A stretch of DNA of 41,901 nt from Bacteroidota bacterium (lineage in GTDB: Bacteria > Bacteroidota > Bacteroidia > Bacteroidales > JAADGE01), in NCBI GenBank assembly GCA_024277895.1, contig JAJRUH010000106.1, positions 1-41,901 on the forward strand, read 5' to 3'. The translations under genes and the position numbers were made by a program. The notes beneath the pieces were generated by a model. The model was given only the letters and a program-made list of their open reading frames with translations. It did not search any database and was not told the DNA's origin. Below, in pieces: positions 25,011-33,307 of this stretch. Each line of letters opens with the position of its first letter. The first letter of the stretch is position 1.

Positions 25011-25583
25011 ATGAAGAAAAATATTTGTATATTTTGCTCATCAAGTGATGTGTTAGATGATATTTATTTTAGTACAGCTGTTTCCGTAGGAAAAAAGATT
25101 GCCGAAAATGATGATATACTTTTGTTCGGAGGGGCAAATGTAGGGATGATGAAAAAAATTGCACAAACAGTTAAAGAATATAAGGGTAAATTAATCGGTA
25201 TTATTCCTCAGAAAATTAAAGATAATAATTTAGCTTGTAAAACTGTTGACGAACTTATCGTTACGCCCGATATGCACTCACGAAAAGCAAAATTAGAGGA
25301 AAAAGCAGATGCTTTTATTGCATTGCCCGGAGGTTTCGGCACCCTTGAAGAACTTTCGGAAGTGATTACATTAAAGCATTTGGGCTATCATAATAAACCG
25401 GTAGTTATTCTGAATATTAACGGATTTTATAATCATCTTTTGGCTTTTTACGATACACTTTATAATGAAAATTTTGCTAAATCGGAATATAAAAAATACT
25501 ATTTTGTAACTGATAACACGGAAGATGCCTTTTATTATATTGAAAATTATAAAGCCGAAAAGGCTGTTTCCAAGTGGTTTTAA
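25011..25583 (+). CDS. LOG-family phosphoribohydrolase (TIGR00730)
   Basis: A 190-residue Rossmann-fold protein of the LOG (lonely guy) family. It carries the diagnostic PGGFGTLEEL motif (about residues 104-113) with the catalytic Arg nearby (HSRKAKLEEKAD), and the early GGANVGMM glycine loop. These enzymes cleave nucleoside 5'-monophosphates to free base and ribose 5-phosphate; in bacteria they often act on damaged or generic NMPs. The typical length is 180-200. It is followed 12 bp later by recR. Confidence 0.9.
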   Translation: MKKNICIFCSSSDVLDDIYFSTAVSVGKKIAENDDILLFGGANVGMMKKIAQTVKEYKGKLIGIIPQKIKDNNLACKTVDELIVTPDMHSRKAKLEEKADAFIALPGGFGTLEELSEVITLKHLGYHNKPVVILNINGFYNHLLAFYDTLYNENFAKSEYKKYYFVTDNTEDAFYYIENYKAEKAVSKWF

Positions 25584-25595
25584 AATAAAAATATA

Positions 25596-26213
25596 ATGTT
25601 GCAGGAAAATCAATATTCTTCAAAATTACTTAACAATGCGGTTGCCGAATTTTCAAAACTGCCGGGTATAGGCAATAAAACTGCTTTACGATTGGTTTTG
25701 CATCTTTTAAAAAAATCGGAAGAAGAAGTTAACCTGTTCGGTGAAACGATTATTGAGCTTCGTAAGAACATAAAAAAATGTAAAATATGTAAGAATGTTT
25801 CGGATAACGAAATTTGTGAAATATGTGCAGATGCTTCGAGAGATCAAAAAACAGTTTGCTTGGTAGAAAATATTAATGATGTTATTGCCGTTGAAAGAAC
25901 CGGACAATATAAAGGTTTGTATCACGTTCTGGGCGGATTAATTTCACCGATGGACGGTATAGGTCCCGATAATTTGGAAATCAATTCTTTGATAGACAGA
26001 ATAAAACAGTTTGATACAGAGGAAATTATATTTGCCCTAAATGCAACACCCGAAGGTGAAACTACGAATTTCTATACCTATAAAAAAGTATCAGATTTGG
26101 GTGTGAAAATTACGACTTTGGCAAAAGGTGTTTCAATAGGCAGCGAATTACAGTATGTTGACGAATTAACACTCGGTCGCTCAATATTAGACAGAATAAA
26201 TTTTTCTCAATAA
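25596..26213 (+). CDS. recR: Recombination mediator RecR
   Basis: A 205-residue RecR, the usual size. A helix-hairpin-helix FSKLPGIGNKTALRLVLHL lies near residue 18. Next comes the four-Cys zinc finger (CKICKNVSDNEICEIC, about 57-72), then a Toprim domain (VCLVENINDVIAVERTG, YHVLGGLISPMDGIGP) and the C-terminal ATPEGETT and AKGVSIGSELQYVDELTL motifs. With RecF or RecO it loads RecA on gapped DNA. Its TAA overlaps the next ATG as TAATG, so the two are coupled. Confidence 0.95.
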   Translation: MLQENQYSSKLLNNAVAEFSKLPGIGNKTALRLVLHLLKKSEEEVNLFGETIIELRKNIKKCKICKNVSDNEICEICADASRDQKTVCLVENINDVIAVERTGQYKGLYHVLGGLISPMDGIGPDNLEINSLIDRIKQFDTEEIIFALNATPEGETTNFYTYKKVSDLGVKITTLAKGVSIGSELQYVDELTLGRSILDRINFSQ

Positions 26214-27121
26214 TGAAATTAAACGATAAATTATCTGTTTCTCCGGTTCAAAAAATAACTTTCAGAAACAGAAATTATTTTCTGAAAAGAGACGATCTGA
26301 TAAATCCGTATTTTAACGGGAATAAAGCACGTAAATTTGATTATTTTCTGAATACTGATTTATCAAATTATACAAAAGTTATTTCATATGGCGGGAATCA
26401 GTCAAATGCTATGTTTTCTCTTGCCGCTTTCGCAAAAATTAAAAAGCTTCAATTCGATTATTATCTTAAACCTTTACCTCTGTTTTTGAAGAAAAATCCC
26501 GCAGGAAACTTTAAATATGCTTTGGAATTGGGTATGAATTATATTGAATTGCCCGATTATGAAACATTTTTTCAAAAAATGTCTTCCGAAGATAAAACTT
26601 TTGATATTTTAGGTGAAAAATCATTACTGATAAGACAAGGAGGTGCTGAAAAAGAAGCCGAATACGGAGTAAAAAAAATGGCAGAAGAAATTAACGTTTG
26701 GGCAGAAAAGGGAAATATAAAAAAATTATCGGTTTTTATTCAGTCGGGTACCGGTACAACTGCATTATATCTTCAAAAACATTTGAATTTCAAAGTTTAT
26801 ACAACTCCGAATATCGGCGATAAAAATTATTTATTAAAACAGTTTGCTCTGTTAGAAAAAGATAAAACTAATTATCCCGTAATTCTGGAAACTAAGAAAA
26901 AATATACTTTCGGAAAACTTTACAGAGAATTTTATGACATTTGGAAAGAAATTTCGAAAGAAAACAATATTGAATTTGAACTGTTGTACGACCCGAAAAC
27001 ATTAATTGCTTTGGCAGAGTATAACAAAAATATTAAAGGTGAAATAATGTACATTCACAGCGGCGGTGTGGTAGGCAATGAAAGTATGCTGATGCGTTAT
27101 AAATACAAGAAAATGATATAA
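26213..27121 (+). CDS. PLP-dependent ACC deaminase / D-cysteine desulfhydrase family protein
   Basis: A 302-residue fold-type II PLP enzyme. It has RDDLINPYFNGNKARKFDYF, with the PLP-binding Lys in GNK, then SYGGNQSNAMFSLAAFA and a phosphate-binding QSGTGTTAL loop. The family includes ACC deaminase and D-cysteine desulfhydrase; this member is slightly short (about 300 versus 330 residues), so substrate cannot be fixed. The start overlaps the recR stop by one base, suggesting coupling with no functional link. Confidence 0.82.
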   Translation: MKLNDKLSVSPVQKITFRNRNYFLKRDDLINPYFNGNKARKFDYFLNTDLSNYTKVISYGGNQSNAMFSLAAFAKIKKLQFDYYLKPLPLFLKKNPAGNFKYALELGMNYIELPDYETFFQKMSSEDKTFDILGEKSLLIRQGGAEKEAEYGVKKMAEEINVWAEKGNIKKLSVFIQSGTGTTALYLQKHLNFKVYTTPNIGDKNYLLKQFALLEKDKTNYPVILETKKKYTFGKLYREFYDIWKEISKENNIEFELLYDPKTLIALAEYNKNIKGEIMYIHSGGVVGNESMLMRYKYKKMI

Positions 27122-27122
27122 T

Positions 27123-27155
27123 TTTGCTTACTTTAAAAAAGTGTTCATAAATTTG
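27123..27155 (+). promoter_or_regulatory. Promoter of the glycosyltransferase gene (TTTG-N21-TAAATTTG)
   Basis: TTTG at 27123-27126, 21 nt, and TAAATTTG at 27148-27155, 46 bp ahead of the ATG at 27202. Both boxes match the Bacteroidota consensus. Confidence 0.6.
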
Positions 27156-27201
27156 TACGAATTATAACTTTATGCCGGTAATTCAGAAATTAATATAACT
27201 T

Positions 27202-29145
27202 ATGAAATTGTCCGTAGTAATTGTAAACTATAATGTCAAGTATTTCTTGGCACAATGTCTTTTAAGTGTTGAAAAAGCACAAAAAGAATATACAAAACAA
27301 TACGGGCAAAATTTAATTGAGATTTTTGTTGTCGATAATCATTCCAAAGACAATTCTTGCGAATATGTTAAAAAAGAATTTCCTGATGTAATTTTAATCG
27401 AAAATAAAAAAAATATTGGTTTTTCAGCTGCTAACAATCAGGCAATCAGGCAATCAAAAGGAAAATATGTTTTATTGCTTAATCCGGATACGATAATTCC
27501 GGAAGATACATTTGTTAAAATAATTGATTTTGCCGATAAACATCCCGATGCAGGCGGAATAGGCGTTAAAATGACAGACGGAAACGGAGTTTTTCTTCCC
27601 GAATCTAAAAGAGCATTTCCTTCGCCCGCAATTTCTTTTTACAAAATGTTCGGTTTGTCAAAACTATTCCCTAAATCAAAACGTTTCGGAAAATATCACC
27701 TGACGTATCTTGATAAAAATGAAATTCATAAAGTTGATGTTCTTTCCGGAGCTTTTATGTTGTTGAGAAAAACGGCATTAGATAAAATCGGCTTATTAGA
27801 CGAAACTTTTTTTATGTATGGTGAAGATATTGATTTATCATACCGAATTGTTAAAAACGGGTTCTCCAATTATTACTTCCCTGAAATAAGTATCATCCAT
27901 TACAAAGGCGAAAGCACAAAAAAAGGCAGTCTTAATTATGTTTTTGTTTTTTTTAATGCAATGATAATTTTTGCAAAAAAACATTTTTCGGGTAAAAATG
28001 CTTTTTTCTTTTCATTTTTAATAAAGGCAGCAATAATATTCAGAGCCGGCTTATCTGTCTTTAAAAGAATATTTTATACGCTTTTTATGCCTTTATCGGA
28101 TGCCTTAATCTTTTATGCAGGATTTTATTTGATAAAGCCTTTATGGGAAAATATAAAATTTCACGGAGCAGGTCATTATCCTCCTGAATATATGCAATTT
28201 GCCGTACCTTTATACATTATCGTTTGGATAATATCAATTATTTTAGCAAAAGGATACCAACGTCCCTTTGATTCAAAACGAATATTTAAAGGTATTTTAA
28301 GCGGAACTTTTATTATTTTAATCATTTATTCTTTGCTTAATGAAAACTATCGATATTCTCGCTTATTACTTATAGCCGGTACAGTCTGGGCAATGTTTTT
28401 TGCTTGGTTGATAAGAGCAGTTTTTACAATTTTAAAAAGTAAATATTTTTCATTTCAAAATACAGAAAAAGAAAGATATTTAATAATAGCAGATGAGAGC
28501 GAAATTCAAAAAACAGAGAAAACTTTAAAACAATTTTCCGAAACCGATTTTACGGTTTTAAATATATCGGAATGCAATTATGATAAAATTAAAAAAACGC
28601 TGAAGCAAAAAATGATTTCATATTTTGTTTTATCCGTAAAAAAAATGACTTATTCCGAAATTATTTCATTTATCCAAAATCAATTTTTTATTAACCAAAG
28701 TAAATCAATTGCTTATACCGGCAAAGGATTTATTATTGAAAGTCATTCCGTGCTTGTTTCAGGAGAAATTTATGATGTTGAAGGATTTAATTTAAATAAA
28801 ACAGATGTTAAAATTCAAAAAAGACTTTTTGATATAACCCTCTCACTTATGTTCCTGTTATTTTTTCCGATATTAATTTTATTAGTTGAAAATAAAAGAA
28901 ATGTCTTTGCTAATATTTTGTCTGTTTTAAAAGGTGAAAAAACTTGGGTAGGCTATATTGAAACAAAGGAAAATGAATTATTGCCGAATATAAAACCCGG
29001 TATTTTAAATCCGGTTTCTTATCCGGTTTCTGACAGTGAGGAAATTATGAAAATAAATCAAAGATATGCACGTGATTTTCATTTGACCGATGATTTTTAC
29101 ATCACTTATAAATCATTTTCCGGAATTGGTCAGAAAAAGTTGTAA
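27202..29145 (+). CDS. GT2 glycosyltransferase fused to a degenerate sugar-phosphate transferase
   Basis: A 647-residue membrane protein. Residues 1-260 form a GT-A glycosyltransferase family 2 domain (SVVIVNYNVKYFL, VVDNHSKDNS, LLLNPDTIIPED, FFMYGEDIDLSYRI), most like rhamnosyltransferases. Residues 265-420 hold five to six membrane segments. Residues 425-520 resemble the CoA-binding-like domain of WbaP enzymes (RYLIIADESEIQKTE). The end (535-647) echoes a polyprenyl-phosphate glycosyl-1-phosphate transferase (KRLFDITLSLMFLLFFPIL), but the catalytic block is gone: an expected SLVGPRPE-like motif reads KTWVGYIETKEN. So only the GT2 part is probably active. It is likely involved in a surface polysaccharide. 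Confidence 0.82.
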   Translation: MKLSVVIVNYNVKYFLAQCLLSVEKAQKEYTKQYGQNLIEIFVVDNHSKDNSCEYVKKEFPDVILIENKKNIGFSAANNQAIRQSKGKYVLLLNPDTIIPEDTFVKIIDFADKHPDAGGIGVKMTDGNGVFLPESKRAFPSPAISFYKMFGLSKLFPKSKRFGKYHLTYLDKNEIHKVDVLSGAFMLLRKTALDKIGLLDETFFMYGEDIDLSYRIVKNGFSNYYFPEISIIHYKGESTKKGSLNYVFVFFNAMIIFAKKHFSGKNAFFFSFLIKAAIIFRAGLSVFKRIFYTLFMPLSDALIFYAGFYLIKPLWENIKFHGAGHYPPEYMQFAVPLYIIVWIISIILAKGYQRPFDSKRIFKGILSGTFIILIIYSLLNENYRYSRLLLIAGTVWAMFFAWLIRAVFTILKSKYFSFQNTEKERYLIIADESEIQKTEKTLKQFSETDFTVLNISECNYDKIKKTLKQKMISYFVLSVKKMTYSEIISFIQNQFFINQSKSIAYTGKGFIIESHSVLVSGEIYDVEGFNLNKTDVKIQKRLFDITLSLMFLLFFPILILLVENKRNVFANILSVLKGEKTWVGYIETKENELLPNIKPGILNPVSYPVSDSEEIMKINQRYARDFHLTDDFYITYKSFSGIGQKKL

Positions 29146-29170
29146 TTTTTTAATTAAAATTCTATATTTG
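29140..29170 (+). promoter_or_regulatory. Promoter of the PorE-like gene (TTG-N20-TATATTTG)
   Basis: TTG at 29140-29142, 20 nt, and TATATTTG at 29163-29170, 29 bp before the ATG at 29200. The spacing is ideal for a Bacteroidota housekeeping promoter. It overlaps the 3' end of the preceding gene. Confidence 0.68.
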
Positions 29171-29199
29171 TCGCTATTGTTAAAAACCATTTTGGACAC

Positions 29200-31554
29200 A
29201 TGAAAAAAATAGTTTTAATTTTTTTGGTTTTATCTTTAAACGGATATCATACGTCAGCCCAATCAAGCAGAAAAGACGTTAAGAATTTTAATAATGCACT
29301 GGAGCTTATAGGTAATAAAAAATATTCTTCTGCAGGTAATATTTTAGAAGCACTTCTGCAAAAAGATTCTGATAATCTTGAATACACCTATTATAAAGGT
29401 ATTTGTGAAGTAAATTCAGGTAACGATAATAAGGCTGTTGAGCATTTTGATGAAATTATTGCTGATTATGATAAAAACAAAAAAGATAATGAATATATTA
29501 AAGGTGCAATTTTTTATAAAGCCAAAGCATATCATAATCTGTATCAATTTGATGAGGAACTTGAAACATTAAACAAATTAAATTCGTTTGACCTTAAAGA
29601 GAATGAAAAAGAGCAGTTAAAAATAGCAATTGACGGAGCAAACAACGCAAAAGAAATATTTCTTAATTTTAAACCAATTATTGTTACTCGATTATCGGTT
29701 TTAAATTCCGGCTATGATGACCATACCCCCATTCCGACATCCGACGGTAAAAAATTATATTTTACTTCAAAACGACCGGGCGGAGTCAGCGGTGATAAAC
29801 TAAGCGAAGAGGGAAAATACTATGAAGATATTTGGTTTTGGGACGGCAAAGATGCACCTGTTAATGTCGGACCTCCGGTAAACACTATGGGGCATGATGC
29901 AACCGGAGGATTATCTTTAGACGGTAAAATTCTGTTTATTTATCGTACAAAAGACGGCAAACCGGGTGATTTATATTCTGCCTCTTTAAATAGTAACAAT
30001 AAATGGAATACACCGATTAAACTCGGTAAAAATATTAATAAAAGAAGAGCTGTAGAACGCCATGCAGCTTTATCTCCCGACGGTAAGAAATTGTATTTTT
30101 CTACAGATAAAAAAGGCGGAAAGGGCGGAAGAGATATTTGGGTGTCAGAAAAAAATGAAGACGGAACCTGGGGGAAACCGACTGACATAAATATCAATAC
30201 AAAATATGACGAAGAAGCTCCTTATATGCTTGCCGACGGAGTAACTTTCTATTTCAGTTCGAAAGGATATAAAGGAATGGGCGGATATGATATATATAAG
30301 TGTATGCTGAAAAGTGACGGAACTTTTACAAAACCGCAAAATATCGGATTTCCTATAAACACTGTTGAAGATGATGTATTCTTCTTTCCCACAACAAATG
30401 AAGACGTTGCATACTTTACAAGAAGAAAAACAGATAATGCTGAAATTTACAAAACAATATTCCCTGATAATACATTAATTGTCCAAAGTTATGTTTTCGG
30501 CAAACAAACAGATAAAGAATTATATCCGATGAATGCCCATATCAATATTATTGATGTGAATTCTGATACAGAACCCGATGCCTATACTTTATCAATGCAC
30601 AACGGAAAATATAAGTCAGTAGTAATTCCGGATAAAGATTATAAATTTGTGTATGAATCTCCTGATTATGTTTTTGATACCGAAGATATCAGTATAAAAG
30701 ATATGACTAATCAAACAATGATTGAGAGAAAACCTGTTTTAGTTAAAATAGAGCAGGGAAAGACTGAGAAATATAAAAACATGTCTTTTGATAAAAATAA
30801 ATCTGAATTGAATAATTATACGAAGAAGGAACTTGATATTATCGCTGATAACTTAAATAAATATGACAGTTTGGTTGTGAACTTTTCAACTGAAAAAAAT
30901 ACGAACAAAAGCAATAAATTATCTAATGACAGAAAGAAAAAAGTTGTTGATTATTTGAGGAATAAAGGTATTCCTGCAGATAAAATTTATATCGATTTAT
31001 CTCCGCGAGATATTGTAAATAATAAGATGGAATATACAATTTACGATACGGAGAGTGTTAAAAAAGCCCTTAAGAATAAAGAAAATGAAATAGAAATTAT
31101 AAATAAATCCGAATACATTGTTGAAATTGAAAATCTGTTTTTTAACTTCGATTCTCAGTCAATGCAAATTAAGAAGAATAATAATTTAGACTCATTAGCT
31201 GTATATCTTAAAAGAAATCCGAACTCGCGTATTGCTGTAATCGGATATACCGATGCCGTAGGAACTGTTTCGTATAACGACAAACTGTCAGAGAAAAGAG
31301 CTGTTTCTGTCAGTAAATATTTAAAAAAATCAGGAGTTAAAGAAAACCAAATTAAAATTCTCGGATACGGAGAAAATAATCCTGTGTCGCTTAATAAAAA
31401 AGACGGTAAATATTTTGAACCGTCAAAGAAATATAACAGACGGGTTGAATTCAAAGTACTTGTACAAGGTAAGCCCAATTTGAGAATTATTCAATTTAAA
31501 GAACTTCCGCCTGAGTATAAAAATTCAAATTATAACTCAGATTATAAAAGATAA
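29200..31554 (+). CDS. TPR-PD40-OmpA envelope protein (PorE-like)
   Basis: A 784-residue secreted protein (signal peptide to about 20, ending TSAQ). TPRs lie at 25-170. PD40/WD40-like beta-propeller repeats lie at 175-420 (HTPIPTSDGKKLYFTSKRPG, ALSPDGKKLYFSTDKKGG), then a carboxypeptidase-regulatory-like domain (425-530) and two OmpA-like domains. The first (about 535-625) has lost the Asp/Arg peptidoglycan contacts. The second (about 650-760) is canonical (VIGYTDAVGTVSYNDKLSEK). This order resembles PorE of the type IX secretion system, but many paralogues exist, so I do not assign the symbol. A terminator follows. Confidence 0.83.
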   Translation: MKKIVLIFLVLSLNGYHTSAQSSRKDVKNFNNALELIGNKKYSSAGNILEALLQKDSDNLEYTYYKGICEVNSGNDNKAVEHFDEIIADYDKNKKDNEYIKGAIFYKAKAYHNLYQFDEELETLNKLNSFDLKENEKEQLKIAIDGANNAKEIFLNFKPIIVTRLSVLNSGYDDHTPIPTSDGKKLYFTSKRPGGVSGDKLSEEGKYYEDIWFWDGKDAPVNVGPPVNTMGHDATGGLSLDGKILFIYRTKDGKPGDLYSASLNSNNKWNTPIKLGKNINKRRAVERHAALSPDGKKLYFSTDKKGGKGGRDIWVSEKNEDGTWGKPTDININTKYDEEAPYMLADGVTFYFSSKGYKGMGGYDIYKCMLKSDGTFTKPQNIGFPINTVEDDVFFFPTTNEDVAYFTRRKTDNAEIYKTIFPDNTLIVQSYVFGKQTDKELYPMNAHINIIDVNSDTEPDAYTLSMHNGKYKSVVIPDKDYKFVYESPDYVFDTEDISIKDMTNQTMIERKPVLVKIEQGKTEKYKNMSFDKNKSELNNYTKKELDIIADNLNKYDSLVVNFSTEKNTNKSNKLSNDRKKKVVDYLRNKGIPADKIYIDLSPRDIVNNKMEYTIYDTESVKKALKNKENEIEIINKSEYIVEIENLFFNFDSQSMQIKKNNNLDSLAVYLKRNPNSRIAVIGYTDAVGTVSYNDKLSEKRAVSVSKYLKKSGVKENQIKILGYGENNPVSLNKKDGKYFEPSKKYNRRVEFKVLVQGKPNLRIIQFKELPPEYKNSNYNSDYKR

Positions 31555-31556
31555 CT

Positions 31557-31584
31557 AAAAAAGCCCGCATCAACGGGCTTTTTT
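31557..31584 (+). terminator. Intrinsic terminator of the PorE-like gene
   Basis: AAAAAAGCCCG pairs with CGGGCTTTTTT (11-bp stem, loop CATCAA) just 2 bp after the stop codon, giving a strong T-run on the plus strand. Confidence 0.9.
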
Positions 31585-31638
31585 ATTACTTCTGTTATCT
31601 TAATGTTCAAAAACATAAAAAGTTTAATGCTTTTTCTT

Positions 31639-31667
31639 TTGTTATAAACATATGTTCATTATCTTTG
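31639..31667 (+). promoter_or_regulatory. Promoter of the anaerobe-type cluster, with palindrome in the spacer
   Basis: TTG at 31639-31641, 18 nt and TATCTTTG at 31660-31667 fit the Bacteroidota promoter. The spacer holds a perfect palindrome AACATATGTT (31647-31656), a fit place for a repressor. The leader of about 110 nt then has a direct repeat CTTTTTGTTCTTTATT at 31681-31696 and, with one T less, at 31738-31752. Confidence 0.5.
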
Positions 31668-31774
31668 CATAAGAATTATACTTTTTGTTCTTTATTTAGC
31701 AGATATTTGTATAGTTCTTGTATAAAGTATTTATGAACTTTTGTTCTTTATTGTAATTAGTTATTAATTAAAAA

Positions 31775-31780
31775 AGGAGG
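31775..31780 (+). promoter_or_regulatory. Strong Shine-Dalgarno AGGAGG of the DUF5320 gene
   Basis: AGGAGG ends 5 bp before the ATG at 31786. Most genes in this window show no such site, so it marks a gene whose translation signals fit another phylum. Confidence 0.75.
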
Positions 31781-31785
31781 TAATT

Positions 31786-32073
31786 ATGCCCGGATTTGAC
31801 AGAACAGGACCTCTCGGAAGAGGGGCAATGACAGGAAGACGTATGGGATATTGTGCCGATACAAACGGTGTCGGTAATGCTTTCAGAGGCAGAGGACACG
31901 GATTCGGAAGAGGTTTCGGGTTCGGCAGAGGATTTGGTTACGGCAGAAATTTTTATGAAGTCGCGAATCCCGATGTTTCGGAAAAAACTGCTGTTGAAAA
32001 TGAAATCAATACCCTGAAAGACCAACTTACGTTCTTAGAAAAACGGCTTTCGGAATTAAAAGATGAAAGCTGA
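31786..32073 (+). CDS. DUF5320-type glycine/arginine-rich small protein
   Basis: A 95-residue protein. The N-terminus MPGFDRTGPLGRGAMTGRRM followed by GYC is the hallmark of the DUF5320 group, which occurs next to NifX-like and MinD-like genes in anaerobes. The middle (about 30-60) is a Gly-Phe-Arg run (GFGRGFGFGRGFGYGR), and the last 35 residues form a helix with heptads. No reaction is known; the charge pattern and a single Cys could support binding to another cluster protein. It is the first gene of the rightward cluster, with an AGGAGG site ahead and a stem-loop just behind the stop. Confidence 0.82.
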   Translation: MPGFDRTGPLGRGAMTGRRMGYCADTNGVGNAFRGRGHGFGRGFGFGRGFGYGRNFYEVANPDVSEKTAVENEINTLKDQLTFLEKRLSELKDES

Positions 32074-32078
32074 TGTAT

Positions 32079-32108
32079 TTCATCGGATGATTAATTTCAT
32101 CCGATGAA
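32079..32108 (+). terminator. Perfect 12-bp stem-loop between DUF5320 and zinc-ribbon genes
   Basis: TTCATCGGATGA (32079-32090) and TCATCCGATGAA (32097-32108) pair perfectly around loop TTAATT, followed by TTTATTTT. It may be a partial terminator or a message-stabilising 3' stem. Confidence 0.6.
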
Positions 32109-32143
32109 TTTATTTTAAGTTTAAATTTAAAAAATCAAACAAA

Positions 32144-32374
32144 ATGGGAATTTTTCAAACAGGTAAAGGTCTCGGCAGAGGAGACGGAAAAGGTCTCGGA
32201 CGCGGACAAGGTCACGGAAGAAATAACGGAGGTGCCTTCGGAACGGGCGGATTTTGTGTTTGTGCAAAATGCGGAGAAAAAATACCGCATCAAAGAGGTG
32301 TAAAGTGTACAACAATAAAATGCCCCGCTTGCGGACACACAATGATTCGTGAAGAACTTTTGAAAAAAAAATAA
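32144..32374 (+). CDS. Small Gly-rich zinc-ribbon protein
   Basis: A 76-residue protein with a Gly/Arg-rich N-terminus (GLGRGDGKGLGRGQGHGR, about 10-27), followed by a CxC-x2-C ... C-x4-C-x2-C ribbon: CVCAKCGEKIPH, then KCTTIKCPACGHTMIRE. Such ribbons bind zinc or iron. Similar small proteins lie beside DUF5320 and NifX-like genes in anaerobes. The N-terminus echoes that of the preceding gene. No named function is known to me. Confidence 0.75.
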   Translation: MGIFQTGKGLGRGDGKGLGRGQGHGRNNGGAFGTGGFCVCAKCGEKIPHQRGVKCTTIKCPACGHTMIREELLKKK

Positions 32375-32446
32375 ATATTGCAGGTAAAGATAAAACCACG
32401 GGAATAATATAGATTTTTCGTGTTATCTGTGTGAAATTAAAGTCAG

Positions 32447-33307
32447 ATGAAAATAGCAATTGCAAGCGGAAAGGGAGGAACGGGAAAAACAACATTATCG
32501 ACAAATTTGGCATCTTATCTTGCCGAATCCGATAATGTTGTTTTGGTTGATTTAGACGTTGAAGAACCGAATTCAGGGTTGTTTTTGGAAAGAAAACTTA
32601 TTCATTCCGAAGAAAAATTTAAAATGATTCCGGAATGGATAAAAGATAAATGTACACTTTGCGGCGAATGTCAGAAAAATTGTAACTATCATGCAGTAAT
32701 TCAACTCGGAACAATGATTTTGGTTTTTCCGGAATTATGCCATTCTTGCTATGCTTGTTCCGAATTGTGCCCTGTCAATGCCCTCCCGATGAAAGAGAAA
32801 AAAATCGGCGATTTATCTCATTACAAAGCCGGTAATTTGGATTTTATCGAAAGTAAATTAATGATTGGGGAGGAACAAGCAGTTCCGTTAATAAAACAAA
32901 CCATAAAATATACGGATTCAAATTTTGAAGGTATTAAAATCTTTGACTCTCCGCCCGGAACTTCTTGTCCGGTTATTGAAGCAGTGAAAGATGCGGATTT
33001 TATAATTCTGGTTACCGAACCTACACCTTTCGGTCTTAACGATTTAAAACTTGCGGTTGAAACGGTTCGCGAGTTAAATAAAAAATTCGGTGTTGTTATT
33101 AACCGATTCGGAATCGGGAATAATGATGTTATCGAATATTGTAATAATGAAAATATTCCGATTTTGGCAAAAATACCGAACAGCAGAAAAATTGCCGAAT
33201 TATATTCGAAAGGTGAATTGTTGTATAATTCAATTCCGGAAGTAAAAGAAGAATTGATAAAAATTAAAGATTTTATTTTTTCAACAGCAGAAGAAGGTGT
33301 GAAGTGA
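32447..33307 (+). CDS. MinD/Mrp-type ATPase with two 4Fe-4S clusters (A)
   Basis: A 286-residue P-loop protein. The deviant Walker A KGGTGKTTLSTNLA starts at residue 8, as in MinD, NifH and Mrp. A ferredoxin insert at about 65-110 holds two C-x2-C-x2-C-x3-C sets (CTLCGECQKNC and CHSCYACSELCP). The switch region DSPPGTSCPV contains a Cys. Such paired ATPases accompany NifX-like proteins in anaerobes, for example in the Desulfovibrio orange-protein cluster, and probably insert or move a metal cluster using ATP. Its TGA overlaps the GTG of the next gene by 4 bp. Confidence 0.9.
   Translation: MKIAIASGKGGTGKTTLSTNLASYLAESDNVVLVDLDVEEPNSGLFLERKLIHSEEKFKMIPEWIKDKCTLCGECQKNCNYHAVIQLGTMILVFPELCHSCYACSELCPVNALPMKEKKIGDLSHYKAGNLDFIESKLMIGEEQAVPLIKQTIKYTDSNFEGIKIFDSPPGTSCPVIEAVKDADFIILVTEPTPFGLNDLKLAVETVRELNKKFGVVINRFGIGNNDVIEYCNNENIPILAKIPNSRKIAELYSKGELLYNSIPEVKEELIKIKDFIFSTAEEGVK

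Noticed and set aside
31786-32374. Antisense open frames across the Gly/Arg-rich genes
   Set aside because: They are a by-product of GGN/CGN codon runs; the sense genes have family motifs and start signals.
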